Below are positions 9,467 to 21,384 of a stretch of 64,000 nucleotides of DNA, piece by piece. Source of the stretch: Mycobacterium gordonae (GTDB taxonomy: Bacteria > Actinomycetota > Actinomycetes > Mycobacteriales > Mycobacteriaceae). The position numbers were made by a program, and so were the translations under genes. The DNA lies in NCBI RefSeq assembly GCF_001417955.2, contig NZ_LKTM01000124.1, positions 1 to 64,000 on the forward strand, read 5' to 3'. The notes under the pieces are model-generated. The model was given only the letters and a program-made list of their open reading frames with translations, ran no database searches and was not told the origin of the DNA. Every line of letters begins with the position of its first letter. Positions within the stretch are counted from its first letter, which is position 1.

Positions 9467-10161
9467 CAGTCGTGGTCCACGTCGAAGGTCAGCGGCTGAT
9501 CCGAGACCCGGCCGCCGTTGAGTTTGATGAACCGCGGCTCGCTGTCCAGCGTTTCGCTGAGGTCGTCGATTGTGTCGACGTCCGGCAACAGTGGCGCGAT
9601 GTCGGGCAGTTCGGACAACGACGTCAGTCCGAGCCGCTCGAGGAAAAGCTCGGTGGTGGCGAAAGTGACTGCGCCGCTGTCTTCGTCGTTACCGAACTCG
9701 GTGATCAGACCGCGCGCCAACAGCGTTCGCATCACGGCATCCACGTTGACGCCTCGCACCGCGCTGACCCGGGCCCGCGTCACGGGCTGGCGGTAGGCCA
9801 CGACGGCGAGGGTTTCCAGGGCGGCCCGGGTGAGCTTGGTCCGCGCACCGTCCAGCAGCAGCTTCTCGACATAGGGCGCGAACCGCGCCCGCGTGTACAG
9901 CCGCCAACCCTCACCGGAGTGTCGCAGGTCAATGCCGCTGTCGCGCTCGGTGAGTTCATCGGCCATCAGCCGCAGCTTGGCCGCCACTCGGTAGACCGGT
10001 TGCTCGGTGGCCGACGCCAACGCCTCCGCGGTCACCGGCGTGTCCACCACCAGCAGCAGCGATTCGAGCACCCGCCCAAGCTCATCGGGATCCATTTCTG
10101 CGGGTTCGGCGATATCGGGGATGCCAGCATCCAGCTCGCCCTCAGGCGGCAGTTCGGTCAT
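9466..10161 (-). CDS. scpB: segregation and condensation protein ScpB
   Basis: This 231-residue ScpB, a winged-helix kleisin-associated subunit of the SMC complex, shows the family segments LGRVLESLLLVVDTPVTAEALA and LTRAALETLAVVAYRQPVTRARVSAVRGVNVDAVMRTLL. It follows scpA with essentially no gap. The acidic N- and C-terminal tails are longer than in Bacillus, as usual for actinobacteria. It works with ScpA and SMC in chromosome organisation and segregation. Confidence 0.95.
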   Translation of the reverse strand: MTELPPEGELDAGIPDIAEPAEMDPDELGRVLESLLLVVDTPVTAEALASATEQPVYRVAAKLRLMADELTERDSGIDLRHSGEGWRLYTRARFAPYVEKLLLDGARTKLTRAALETLAVVAYRQPVTRARVSAVRGVNVDAVMRTLLARGLITEFGNDEDSGAVTFATTELFLERLGLTSLSELPDIAPLLPDVDTIDDLSETLDSEPRFIKLNGGRVSDQPLTFDVDHD

Positions 10162-10974
10162 CTACTGATCTCGCACTTCTAGCAACGATTCGCTCGCTGG
10201 CCGTTCCCCGGTCCATGAAACCTGGAGCACGCCAAGGGGCTCGGACTGGTCGAATGCTACAGCCCGGGACCGATACAGTTCGAGCAGCGCAAGGAAGCGC
10301 CCGACGATCTCGACCGGCACGGTGCAGTCGGCCACCAGTTCCGAGAACGACGCCCACTGGCCGCTGCCCCGCCCTTCCAGCATCCGCAGAATGTGGCGGG
10401 CCTGCTCGGGCACCGACACCGGCTCGACGTGCAGATGCCCGATACCGACGGTGGGAACCGGGCGTGGGGTGAAGGCGATCGCGGCGATCTCGGCGAACCG
10501 CTGGGCGTCGACACCGATCATCACCTCGGGCAGCAGGCCCTCGAAGCGCTCCTCTAAGGCCACCGCACGGGGGTAGCTGCGCAGCGCGGTGGCCTCGAGT
10601 TCGGCGAACATCTCCGCGACGTGCTTGAAAGCCCGGTACTGCAGCAGCCGCGCGAACAGCAGGTCGCGCACCTCCAGCAGCGCCAGATCCTCCTCGTCGT
10701 CGACCTGGCCGGTGGGCAGCAGCCGGGCCGCTTTGAGGTCCAGCAGGGTGGCCGCGACCACCAGGAAGGCGGTGGTCTCCTCCAGGTCCAGCTGTGCGCC
10801 GATGGTTTTGGTGTAGGCGATGAAGTCGTCGGTGACCTGGTGCAACGCCACCTCGGTGACGTCGAGCCGGTGGGCGAAGATGAGCTGCAGGAGCAGGTCG
10901 AACGGGCCCTCGAAATTGGTCAGCCGGACCTGAAACCCGTGCTCGGAGGCCGCCTGACCGTCTGGGCCGCTCAC
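10162..10974 (-). CDS. scpA: segregation and condensation protein ScpA
   Basis: The 270-residue kleisin subunit of bacterial SMC starts its conserved domain at about residue 14 (FQVRLTNFEGPFDLLLQLI) and shows FLVVAATLLDLKAARLLP. The C-terminal winged helix includes FSELVADCTVPVEIVGRFLALLELYRS. It bridges the SMC heads and binds ScpB. The ORF overlaps the parA-like gene by 4 nt and precedes scpB, giving parA-scpA-scpB-rluB-cmk-der. Confidence 0.95.
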   Translation of the reverse strand: MSGPDGQAASEHGFQVRLTNFEGPFDLLLQLIFAHRLDVTEVALHQVTDDFIAYTKTIGAQLDLEETTAFLVVAATLLDLKAARLLPTGQVDDEEDLALLEVRDLLFARLLQYRAFKHVAEMFAELEATALRSYPRAVALEERFEGLLPEVMIGVDAQRFAEIAAIAFTPRPVPTVGIGHLHVEPVSVPEQARHILRMLEGRGSGQWASFSELVADCTVPVEIVGRFLALLELYRSRAVAFDQSEPLGVLQVSWTGERPASESLLEVRDQ

Positions 10975-11831
10975 ACGCCGAATCGGTCGATGAACTCGCG
11001 AGCCAGCGAGCGGTACGCGAGCGCCCCGGCCGACTTGGGGGCCCAGGTGGTGATGGGCTCGCCCGCGACGCTGGTCTCCGGGAAGCGGACGGTGCGGGTG
11101 ATCACGGTGTCGAACACTAGATCACCGAATCGTTCGACGACGCGGGCCATCACCTCACGTGAGTTCACGGTGCGCGGGTCGTAGCGGGTGATCAGGATGC
11201 CGCTGATGTCCAGTTTGGGGTTGAGCCGGTCGCGCACCTTGTCGACTGTGTCGGTGAGCAGCGCCAGGCCGCGCAGCGAGAAGAACTCGCACTCGGTGGG
11301 AATGACGACGCCTTCGGCACAGGCGAGGCCGTTGACGGTGAGCAGTCCCAGCGACGGCTGGCAGTCGATCAGCACGTAGTCGTAGCGGTCCAGCACCGGA
11401 TACAGCGCCCGGGCCAGCGTCTGCTCGCGCCCGACTTCGTTCACCAGCTGAATCTCCGCCGCCGACAGGTCGATGTTGCTGGGCACCAGATCCAGGTTCT
11501 TGACCCGGGTGTGCAGCAGCACGTCGTCGATCGACACCCGCGACTCGACCAGCACGTTGTGGATCGTCTTTTCCAGCTCGTAGTGCGGAACACCGAGGCC
11601 GGCGGACAGCGCACCCTGGGGGTCCATGTCGACCAGCAGCACCCGCCGCCCGTACTCGGCCAGCGCCGCGCCCAGGTTGATCGTCGAGGTCGTCTTGCCG
11701 ACGCCACCCTTCTGGTTGCACATCGCGACGACCTTGGCCGGCCCGTGGCTGGACAGCGGCTTGGGTTCGGGAATCGCCCGCGGCGGCCGGCCGGTCAGGC
11801 CGATCTCTGGACCGTTGCCGGGGTCGGTCAT
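10971..11831 (-). CDS. ParA/Soj family ATPase
   Basis: The protein has the deviant Walker A MCNQKGGVGKTTSTINLG and downstream DMDPQGALSAGLG and DYVLIDCQPSLGLLTVN, the Walker-type ParA signature. The chosen start, ATG at 11831, gives 286 residues. The frame stays open to a TTG at 11924, so a start 31 codons earlier is possible. This is not the origin-linked parAB pair, since no parB is adjacent; it is the ParA paralogue that mycobacteria keep next to scpAB. A role with SMC-ScpAB in chromosome segregation is likely from context. Confidence 0.9.
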   Translation of the reverse strand: MTDPGNGPEIGLTGRPPRAIPEPKPLSSHGPAKVVAMCNQKGGVGKTTSTINLGAALAEYGRRVLLVDMDPQGALSAGLGVPHYELEKTIHNVLVESRVSIDDVLLHTRVKNLDLVPSNIDLSAAEIQLVNEVGREQTLARALYPVLDRYDYVLIDCQPSLGLLTVNGLACAEGVVIPTECEFFSLRGLALLTDTVDKVRDRLNPKLDISGILITRYDPRTVNSREVMARVVERFGDLVFDTVITRTVRFPETSVAGEPITTWAPKSAGALAYRSLAREFIDRFGV

Positions 11832-12006
11832 GCCCGGTCGCGGTGGGTGGTGACGGGCGTCAGCGTGGACATTGCAGGAAAGTCTAACGGCTCGTCTTGC
11901 CTGCGCCGGGAGACCCGCAGGCAACGTTTGCGGGCGCGTCGGCTGAGCGGCGCGGTGAGCGCCGACACTGTGCCGCCCGCCCGCATTTCCGGCCTAGGGT
12001 GTCGGT

Positions 12007-12759
12007 ATGGACCTGAAGCGGCGCATACCCCTGCTGCGGTGGTCGGTGTGGCGGATGGCCACCGGCGCTCGCAACATCACCAGGACCGGTCAGATCGGTG
12101 ACGGACGCGAGGCGGCGGCCGTCGACTACGTGCTGAACAACGCGCGGGCCGGCGACATCGACGACGTGCTGGCCACCATCGACAAGTTCGCCTACGAGAA
12201 GTCGATGTTGATCAACGTCGGGGACGAGAAAGGGCAACTGCTCGACGCCGCGGTGCGACGCGCCGATCCGTCGGTCGCTCTGGAACTCGGTACCTATGTG
12301 GGGTACGGCGCGCTGCGGATCGCGCGCGCCGCGCCGGGCGCCAAGGTGTATTCCATCGAACTCGCCGAGGCCAACGCCGCCAACGCCCGGCGCATCTGGG
12401 CTCATGCCGGCGTCGCGGACCGGGTGACCTGTGTGGTCGGCACCATCGGTGATGGCGGCAGGACGTTGGACGCGCTGGCCGGTGAGCACGGGTTCGGTTC
12501 AGGCACAGTCGATTTCCTGTTCCTCGATCACGACAAGGACGCGTACCTGGACGACCTGAGGAGCATCATGGACCGCGGGTGGCTGCATCGGGGCTCGATC
12601 GCAGTCGCCGACAACGTCCGGGTGCCGGGGGCGCCGCAGTATCGCGGATACATGCGCGAGCATCAGGGCAAGCTGTGGGACACGACCGAGCACAAGACGC
12701 ATCTGGAATACCAGTCGATGGTGTCGGACCTGGTGCTGGAATCGGAGTTCCTCGCCTAA
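12007..12759 (+). CDS. class I SAM-dependent O-methyltransferase (catechol O-methyltransferase-like)
   Basis: This 250-residue protein has the SAM-binding fold with motif I in ALELGTYVGYGALRIARAA and the acidic motif KVYSIELAEANAANAR. The metal-binding region FLFLDHDKDAYLDDL and the later VADNVRVPGAP resemble mammalian COMT, so a divalent-metal catechol O-methyltransferase activity is the best guess. It is the only plus-strand gene in an 18-kb minus-strand block and is convergent with xerD. The order matches M. tuberculosis, where an annotated COMT-like gene (Rv1703c) has the same relation to xerD. The physiological substrate is unknown. Confidence 0.88.
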   Translation: MDLKRRIPLLRWSVWRMATGARNITRTGQIGDGREAAAVDYVLNNARAGDIDDVLATIDKFAYEKSMLINVGDEKGQLLDAAVRRADPSVALELGTYVGYGALRIARAAPGAKVYSIELAEANAANARRIWAHAGVADRVTCVVGTIGDGGRTLDALAGEHGFGSGTVDFLFLDHDKDAYLDDLRSIMDRGWLHRGSIAVADNVRVPGAPQYRGYMREHQGKLWDTTEHKTHLEYQSMVSDLVLESEFLA

Positions 12760-12761
12760 GT

Positions 12762-12827
12762 CGCGCGAGCAGACGCAAAATCGCCCGGGAGCATGCGCTC
12801 CGAGGTGATTTTGCGTCTGCTCGCGCG
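12762..12827. terminator. long palindrome between convergent genes (possible bidirectional terminator)
   Basis: Perfect 21-bp inverted arms at 12762-12782 and 12807-12827, with core GCGAGCAGACGCAAAAT, flank a 24-nt loop. The stem can extend by about three more pairs with a G-U. It fills the gap between the O-methyltransferase stop and the xerD stop, so in RNA from either side it forms the same strong hairpin. No U tract follows. A closely related palindrome lies at 63035-63096. Confidence 0.7.
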
Positions 12828-12840
12828 GGGTTGGCGCGGG

Positions 12841-13781
12841 TCAGGTGGCGCGCGGGTGGGCGCCGGCCCACACCTCCCGCAGGGCGTGCACGGTGACCAG
12901 GGTGTAGATCTGCGTCGTGGTCACCGAGGCGTGGCCCAGCAACTCCTGCACCACCCGCACGTCGGCGCCGCCCTCCAGCAGATGCGTGGCGAAGGAGTGC
13001 CGCAGCATGTGCGGCGACACCCCTGACGTGATCCCGGCACGATCGGCCGCGTCCTGCAACACCTGCCAGGCACTCTGTCGCGACAGCCGGCCTCCCCGGG
13101 CATTGAGGAAGATCGCGGGCGTGCCCCGTCCCCGTCGGGCCAGGTCCGGGCGGCCGCGCACCAAATAGGCGTCGAGTGCCGCGACGGCGGGACGACCGAT
13201 GGGCACCAGGCGTTGCTTACCGCCCTTGCCGCGCAACAACACTGACCGCGCATGGGTGTCGATGTCGTCGACGTCGAGCCCGACGGCTTCGGAGATCCGC
13301 GACCCGGTGGAATACAACAACTCCAGCAGGGCCCGGTTGCGCAGTGTCAGCGGGCCGTCGGAGGCATCCTCGCCACCGGCGGCCTCCAGCAGCGCCAGCA
13401 CCTGGTCGACGGTCAGGCTCTTGGGCAACCGACGGCCCGGCGTCGGCGGCCTGACCGCCCGCGCCACATCCAGCTCCGCCAGCCCTTCTGCGGCGGCGAA
13501 CCGATGCAGGCCGCGCACCGCGATCAGCGCCCGCGCCGCCGACACCGCGGACAGCGCCACCGCCCCCGAATCGGGATCTCCGCGGCGCAGCGCTACCAGG
13601 AACTCGCTGACGTCGTTCTCGCCGACCGCCGCCAGATCGTGAATCCCGCGTTCTTCCAGATGTTTTGAGTACCGCCGCAAGTCGCGGCGATAGGAGCTCA
13701 AGGTGTTGGCCGCCACGCCGCGCTCGATCGTCAGGTGGTCGAGGTAGCCCTGCATCTGGGCATCGAGCGTGAGCGCCGCGG

Positions 13782-13785
<4 letters not shown>
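12841..13785 (-). CDS. xerD: site-specific tyrosine recombinase XerD
   Basis: The 314-residue protein has an N-terminal core-binding SAM-like domain ([22 protein letters not shown]). The catalytic domain has Arg in [12 protein letters not shown], the [15 protein letters not shown] box, [14 protein letters not shown] with the nucleophilic Tyr, and the expected spacing. It resolves chromosome dimers at dif together with XerC. No phage or integron genes are nearby, so it is the housekeeping enzyme and not a mobile-element integrase. It overlaps the NUDIX gene by 4 nt. Confidence 0.95.
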
Positions 13786-16254
<2,469 letters not shown>

Positions 16255-16290
16255 CTAACATCCGCGGCCGCCCGCCGCGTCGAACACGCC

Positions 16291-17235
16291 CTACTGGGGA
16301 ACGGTCACTGAGGTCGCCCCATGCCCGGTTCCGTAGTGGCCGGGATGGCCGCCGCCGGCCAGATCGTGCAGGGCCAGGATCGCCGTGATGCGTCCGGGCT
16401 CGACGTCGACGTCGTCGACCGTGCTGATGGCGGCCGCCATGCCGGCATCAGCACGGGCCACCGCCACCGCGGCACTCCCACCGGCCGAGCCGTCGCGGCC
16501 GGCCAGCACCGTGCCCGAGCCGTGCGGAGCCAGTGCGGCGGCGAACCGTGCCACGGTGACCCCCTGATTGCCGGCGTCCGCGGGCACCGCGCCGCCGGTG
16601 ACCACGATGGCAGCGTTGGCCGCCGCCATGTGGTTGTTGGGCTGGTAGGTGATGAAGCCGGTCTCCCGCAGTGCGCCCAGCACCGTGTCGCGCGCAGTGT
16701 CGTCCACGGCGGGAACCTGCGGATTGGTGTTGACCAGCAAGGCGATGCCGAGCAGATCGCCGGCCTGCGAACCCTGGTCGACCAGTTTGGTGCTCAACTG
16801 GGTTCCGGCCGGCAGGATCGCTGAGTTGACCACCGAGCGCAGTTTCTCGCCGGAATTGGCCTCGACGAATTCGTGCGTGAGCGACACCGTGCCGGTGACC
16901 GAGCCGCCGGCCTGCCCGACGATTTTCGACACGGCGGCCACGTCGTCGTCTCTGGCATCCGGGGTGCGGAACAGCACCACCGTCTTGCCCGTCAGAGTCT
17001 CGTGCACGATGCGACCCAGCACCTGGGCATCGAAAGTGTTTGCTGCACTCAGCTTTTCATTCAGCTGATTGCGCTGGTCGTTGAGATTGTTGACTTGACC
17101 GGCCAGGTCGCGCTTCTCGTTACGCAGGCTGGACAGCACGGTGTCGGAGAAGAAGCCGGAGCCCAGCACCACCCCGATGGCCAGCGCCAGGAAGACGGCG
17201 GCCAGCGAGATGGCGTGTTGGCGTAACGAGATCAT
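16291..17235 (-). CDS. mctB: copper transport outer-membrane protein MctB (SteB homologue)
   Basis: The 314-residue protein starts MISLRQHAISLAAVFLALAIGVVLGSGFF, an N-terminal signal-anchor helix. A coiled-coil of about residues 35-65 follows (RDLAGQVNNLNDQRNQLNEKLS), then a periplasmic alpha/beta domain. It matches the family of M. tuberculosis Rv1698 (MctB, copper resistance/channel) and corynebacterial SteB. It lies 11 nt behind the steA homologue, and the SteA-SteB pair is reported to act at the septum in corynebacteria. Whether the main role here is copper efflux or cell separation cannot be told from sequence. Confidence 0.88.
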   Translation of the reverse strand: MISLRQHAISLAAVFLALAIGVVLGSGFFSDTVLSSLRNEKRDLAGQVNNLNDQRNQLNEKLSAANTFDAQVLGRIVHETLTGKTVVLFRTPDARDDDVAAVSKIVGQAGGSVTGTVSLTHEFVEANSGEKLRSVVNSAILPAGTQLSTKLVDQGSQAGDLLGIALLVNTNPQVPAVDDTARDTVLGALRETGFITYQPNNHMAAANAAIVVTGGAVPADAGNQGVTVARFAAALAPHGSGTVLAGRDGSAGGSAAVAVARADAGMAAAISTVDDVDVEPGRITAILALHDLAGGGHPGHYGTGHGATSVTVPQ

Positions 17236-17246
17236 CAGGGCACTTC

Positions 17247-18428
17247 CTAGGAGATCAGGTGCTGGATCCAGAGGGTGAAGCGGTTCCAGTAGTCGATGAT
17301 CCAGTGCACGACCACGCCGTCGGTGCGGGACACCCAGAGCACCACGATGATGGCGATCAGCATGGTCAGCGCCAGCAGGGCGATGGCGCCACCGGAGATG
17401 TGGTTGCGGTACAGCGTGGCGACCGCCTTGGCGTCCACCAGCTTCTCCCCCACCCGCAGCCGGGTGAGGAATGTCGAGGGGTTGCTCTGCGAACGAGTCC
17501 GGTCGAAGAACGTCTCGATGTTGGCTGTGTGGCCCGCGGTGACCAGCAGCGCTGCGCCGTGGTGATCGGCCAGCAACAGGGCCAGGTCGGTGGCGGAGCC
17601 GGCCGCCGGGAATGTCATGGCCCCGACACCGAGGTCCTGGATGCGTTCCAGACCGGCCGCGTGACCGTCAGCGTCAGCGGGCAGCACCACCTGGGCGCCG
17701 CACTTGAGCACCTCGGCGCTGATCTGGTCGGGGTCGCCGACGATGAGCTGGGGGCGGTAACCCGCCTTGCGCAGCACATCGGCTCCCTGCCCGACACCGA
17801 CCAGCACGGGTTGGTACTCCTTGATGAACGGCTTGAGGGATTTCAGATCCTCTTCGGCGCTGGGTTCTTCGGAGACGATCACCACGTGCCGCCGGCGCAT
17901 GTCGACGTCGATGTCGGGGATGCCGATGCCGTCGATCAACAGCGGGCTTTCGCTGCGGATGAACTCAATCGTGTTGCCCGCGAACGCTTCCAGGTGAGCG
18001 GCCAGCCCACTCTTGGCCTCCCGCATCAGGTCTGCGATGTCATGGTCGGTGCGCTCGGTGCCGCGGATCAGTCGGCGGTCCCCGGAGTAGACGCCGCCTT
18101 CGTACAGGCGGATCTTCGAGCCGTCCTTGACCTTCTTGAAGATCTCGGGGCCGGTCTCGTCGATGAGGGTGACACCGTTGTTGACCAGAACCTCGGGGCC
18201 CAGGTTGGGATAGCGGCCCGAGACGGACGGTGATGCGTTGACCACGGCGGCGATGTCAGCCTCCACCAGTGCGTCGGCGGTGATGCGGTCGAGGTCCAGG
18301 ATGTCGAGGACGACGATGTCGCCGGGGCAGACCCTGCGCAGCAGTCGGTCGATGTTGCGATCGACTCGGGCGGTGCCCACGAGACCGGGCCGGACGGTGT
18401 TGCGAGATAGAAGCGCTGACATCTTCAT
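17247..18428 (-). CDS. steA: SteA-like putative cytokinetic ring protein
   Basis: This 393-residue protein is conserved in Corynebacteriales. It has an N-terminal and central soluble region with a thiamin-pyrophosphokinase-like fold segment (QLIVGDPDQISAEVLKCGAQVVLPADADG) and one C-terminal transmembrane helix (GAIALLALTMLIAIIVVLWV, about residues 346-365). The orthologue in corynebacteria, SteA, localises to the division septum with SteB. The gene is the first of the steA-mctB pair, behind a 286-nt intergenic stretch that holds the 82-bp period repeat. Confidence 0.85.
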   Translation of the reverse strand: MKMSALLSRNTVRPGLVGTARVDRNIDRLLRRVCPGDIVVLDILDLDRITADALVEADIAAVVNASPSVSGRYPNLGPEVLVNNGVTLIDETGPEIFKKVKDGSKIRLYEGGVYSGDRRLIRGTERTDHDIADLMREAKSGLAAHLEAFAGNTIEFIRSESPLLIDGIGIPDIDVDMRRRHVVIVSEEPSAEEDLKSLKPFIKEYQPVLVGVGQGADVLRKAGYRPQLIVGDPDQISAEVLKCGAQVVLPADADGHAAGLERIQDLGVGAMTFPAAGSATDLALLLADHHGAALLVTAGHTANIETFFDRTRSQSNPSTFLTRLRVGEKLVDAKAVATLYRNHISGGAIALLALTMLIAIIVVLWVSRTDGVVVHWIIDYWNRFTLWIQHLIS

Positions 18429-18558
18429 GGGAGCCGATTCTGTCGGCGATCGTCGGCTGCGGCGGGGAGGCGCGCCGTAACATCTGCCTCAGAAGTTATA
18501 AAGCGTCACATCTGTCACATTTGTATCGCGGGGTGGTTGCGAGGGTTTGGGGGCACCT

Positions 18559-18714
18559 GGCGCGAAGGTGCGCTCCGGTACGGCGACACGCCGTGGCGGG
18601 CGGCACTACGTGCACGCTCGCGGCCGAGAGGGCAGCCCTGGGCGCGAAGGTGCGCTCCGGTACGGCGACACGCCGCCACGACGGGCACTAAGCGCACGCT
18701 CGCGGCCGAGAGGG
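18559..18714. repeat. two imperfect 74-bp direct repeats (period 82 bp)
   Basis: Copies lie at 18559-18632 and 18641-18714. Their first 35 bp (GGCGCGAAGGTGCGCTCCGG onwards) and last 21 bp (from GCACGCTCGCGGCCGAG) are identical; the middle 18 bp differ. The second copy ends exactly at the recN stop codon. No ORF with convincing features is here. The rest of 18429-18558 holds the AT-rich steA upstream region, with a TATAAC-like hexamer on the minus strand and two TGTGAC half-sites; nothing more is recognised. Confidence 0.85.
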
Positions 18715-20457
18715 TTACGCCCGGTCGCTCTGTGCGGTCTCGAGCAGTTCCCGGGCGTGCGCGCGTCCACTGTCGGACTCCCCCAGCCCCGCCAGCATCC
18801 TGGCCAGCTCGGCCACCCTGTCGTCGCTGGTCAGGCGCCGTACACCGCTGGTGCCCCTGGGTCCCTGGCTGTGCACCACCAGGTGCACGTCGGCGTAGGC
18901 CGCGACCTGTGGCAGGTGCGTGACGACGATGACCTGGTGCGTGCGGGCCAGCCTTGCCAACCGTCTGCCGATCTGCACCGCCGCATAGCCGCCCACGCCG
19001 GCGTCGACCTCGTCGAACACCATCGTGGTGCCGGTGGCAGAAGCCGACAGCACCACCTCCAGCGCCAGCATCACGCGCGACAGCTCACCGCCCGAGGCGC
19101 TCTTGGCCAGCGGCAGCACCGACATGCCGCGGTGGGCGGCGAAGCCGAACTCCACCACGTCGATGCCGTCGGCACCGACCCGCGCCGATTCCCCGTCGGG
19201 GAGGACCAGCGCTGACGGGTCATGCGGATCGGCCACGTCGGTGGTGACGCCGATGGTGAAATCGGCGTTGTTCATCGCCAGCCCCGCCAGCTCCGCGGTG
19301 ACCTCCTTGGCCAGCTTCTTGGCCGCCTTGCGTCTGATCTTGCTGAGATCGATTGCCGCCTGGGTCAATTGGCCGCCGAGCTCCGCCACCCGGCGTTCCA
19401 GCGCGGCGAGCCCCTCTTCGGACACGTCGAGTTGCGCCAGCCGGTCGCGCGAATCCTGGGCCCACTGCAGCACCCGGTCGATGTCGGCGGCGTACTTGCG
19501 GGTCAGCGTGCGCAGCTGAGCCTGACGGGCCAGTTTCGCGTCCAGTGCGCTGGCATCGGTGGGCAGCGCGTCGAGGTAGTCACCCAATTCACCGACCGCG
19601 TCGATGACCACCGTCAAGGCTCCGCCGATCTGGTCGGCCAGGGATCGCAGCCGGGCGTCACCCGTCGATTCCAACGCGCCGCGGGCCCGTCCGAGGGCCT
19701 CGGCGGCGCCGAAGGCCTCATCGGATGAACTGGACAGCACCTCGCGCGCCGACGCGGCGGCTTCGCGCAGGGTGTCCAGTTCGGAGAGCCGGACGATATC
19801 GGCGACCAGTGCGTCGTCCTCCCCCGGTTGCGGGTCGACGGTGTCGATCTCGTTGAGCGCGAACTTGAGTCGATCGGCTTCCTGAGCGAGCTCACGGGTC
19901 CGGTCCCGACGATCGACGAGGTCGCGCCGCGCCGACAACCATGCTTCGCGTAGTTTGCGGTAGCGCTCCAGTGCCGGACCGGTTCCGGCGAACCGGTCCA
20001 GCGCGCCGCGCTGCTCGTCGGGTCGCATGAGCCGCAGCTGGTCGTTCTGGCCGTGCAGCGCCAGCAACTCAGTGGTGAAGCCGCTCAACGACTTTGCCGG
20101 CACACTGCGGCCGCCCAGGTACGCGCGCGAGGGCCCGTCACGGCTGACGGTGCGCAAGGCGATCACGCTGCCGTCTTCGTCGCGTTCTGCGCCGGAGGCG
20201 TCCAGGATCTCGTCGAGGCGGGCGGTCACCGCGTCGTCGACATCGGTTGTGGTGAAACGACCTTCGACGACGGCACGTTCCGCGCCCGACCGTACCCGGG
20301 TCGCGTCGGCACGCGCGCCGCCCAGCAGATGCAGGCCGGTGACCACCATGGTCTTGCCGGTGCCGGTCTCACCGGTCAGCACGGTGAGCCCGCGATCGAA
20401 CTCGGCAGTCGCAAGGCTGATTGCACCCAGCGCCTCGATGCGAATCTCGTTGAGCAC
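18715..20457 (-). CDS. recN: DNA repair protein RecN
   Basis: The 580-residue SMC-like ATPase has Walker A LTGETGTGKTMVVTGL at about residues 28-43 and a long coiled-coil middle. The C-terminal ABC signature is SASGGELSRVMLALE, with Walker B TMVFDEVDAGVGG. It acts in double-strand break repair. It lies 3 nt behind nadK, in the tlyA-nadK-recN order common in actinobacteria. Confidence 0.96.
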   Translation of the reverse strand: MLNEIRIEALGAISLATAEFDRGLTVLTGETGTGKTMVVTGLHLLGGARADATRVRSGAERAVVEGRFTTTDVDDAVTARLDEILDASGAERDEDGSVIALRTVSRDGPSRAYLGGRSVPAKSLSGFTTELLALHGQNDQLRLMRPDEQRGALDRFAGTGPALERYRKLREAWLSARRDLVDRRDRTRELAQEADRLKFALNEIDTVDPQPGEDDALVADIVRLSELDTLREAAASAREVLSSSSDEAFGAAEALGRARGALESTGDARLRSLADQIGGALTVVIDAVGELGDYLDALPTDASALDAKLARQAQLRTLTRKYAADIDRVLQWAQDSRDRLAQLDVSEEGLAALERRVAELGGQLTQAAIDLSKIRRKAAKKLAKEVTAELAGLAMNNADFTIGVTTDVADPHDPSALVLPDGESARVGADGIDVVEFGFAAHRGMSVLPLAKSASGGELSRVMLALEVVLSASATGTTMVFDEVDAGVGGYAAVQIGRRLARLARTHQVIVVTHLPQVAAYADVHLVVHSQGPRGTSGVRRLTSDDRVAELARMLAGLGESDSGRAHARELLETAQSDRA

Positions 20458-20460
20458 CGG

Positions 20461-21384
20461 CTACTTCCCGCGCCAACCCGTCACCGGCAACCGGAACTTC
20501 GTCACCAGCCGGTCGGTGAACGGTGCGCTGTCCAGGCGCACCCACTTCACCGGCGTGTCAGAACGGGTCACTTCGAGCCGACTGCCGGCCGGCACCCGCA
20601 TGTCCCGGCGGCCGTCACAGAAGACCAGCGCATCGTGACCGTCCGCCTCGATCTCGACGGCGATGGCTGCGTCCGGACTGGTGACCATCGGACGACCGAA
20701 CAAGGCATGAGCATTGTTGGGCACCACCAGAATTGCCTCCAGGTCAGGCCACAGCACCGGACCACCCGCGGAAAAGGCGTATGCGGTGGACCCGGTGGGC
20801 GTGGACACCAGCACACCGTCGCAACCGAACGTCGAGACCGGCCGGCCGTCGATTTCGACGACGACACCGAGTACACCGAGCCGGGGGCCTTTCTCCAGGC
20901 TGGCTTCGTTGAGCGCCCAGCCCCGGTCGATCACTTCGCCGCCCTGGCGTACCACGACATCCAGAACCAGCCGGTCTTCCACCCGATAGTCCTGTGCGAC
21001 AACGTGTTCGAGCACGCTGTCGATGGCCTCGGCCTCAGCTTCGGCGAGGAAGCCGATGCGGCCCAGGTTGACGCCCAGCACCGGAATGCCGGCGTTGCGG
21101 GCCAGCTCGGCCGCCCGCAGGAAAGTTCCGTCCCCGCCCAGCACGAGCACCAGCTCACAACCGTCGGCGGCCATCGGGTCGGCGTCGACGACTTCGATAT
21201 CGACACCGAGCACCCGCATGTCGTTGGGACTCAGCCGCAACGAGCCCTTGTCAACCGCCTCAGCGGACAGGGCACGCAACGCAATCCCTTTGTCTTCCAA
21301 CACCTTCTCGACGCGGCGCGCGGTCTCGGTCGCTTCGTCCCGGCCGGAGTGGACGACCAGCAACACGGTACGTTCGGTGGTCAC
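20461..21384 (-). CDS. nadK: NAD kinase
   Basis: This 307-residue ATP/polyphosphate NAD kinase has the conserved [25 protein letters not shown] and [15 protein letters not shown] segments. It makes NADP from NAD. It overlaps tlyA by 4 nt. The length and all family blocks are normal. Confidence 0.97.
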   Translation of the reverse strand: MTTERTVLLVVHSGRDEATETARRVEKVLEDKGIALRALSAEAVDKGSLRLSPNDMRVLGVDIEVVDADPMAADGCELVLVLGGDGTFLRAAELARNAGIPVLGVNLGRIGFLAEAEAEAIDSVLEHVVAQDYRVEDRLVLDVVVRQGGEVIDRGWALNEASLEKGPRLGVLGVVVEIDGRPVSTFGCDGVLVSTPTGSTAYAFSAGGPVLWPDLEAILVVPNNAHALFGRPMVTSPDAAIAVEIEADGHDALVFCDGRRDMRVPAGSRLEVTRSDTPVKWVRLDSAPFTDRLVTKFRLPVTGWRGK

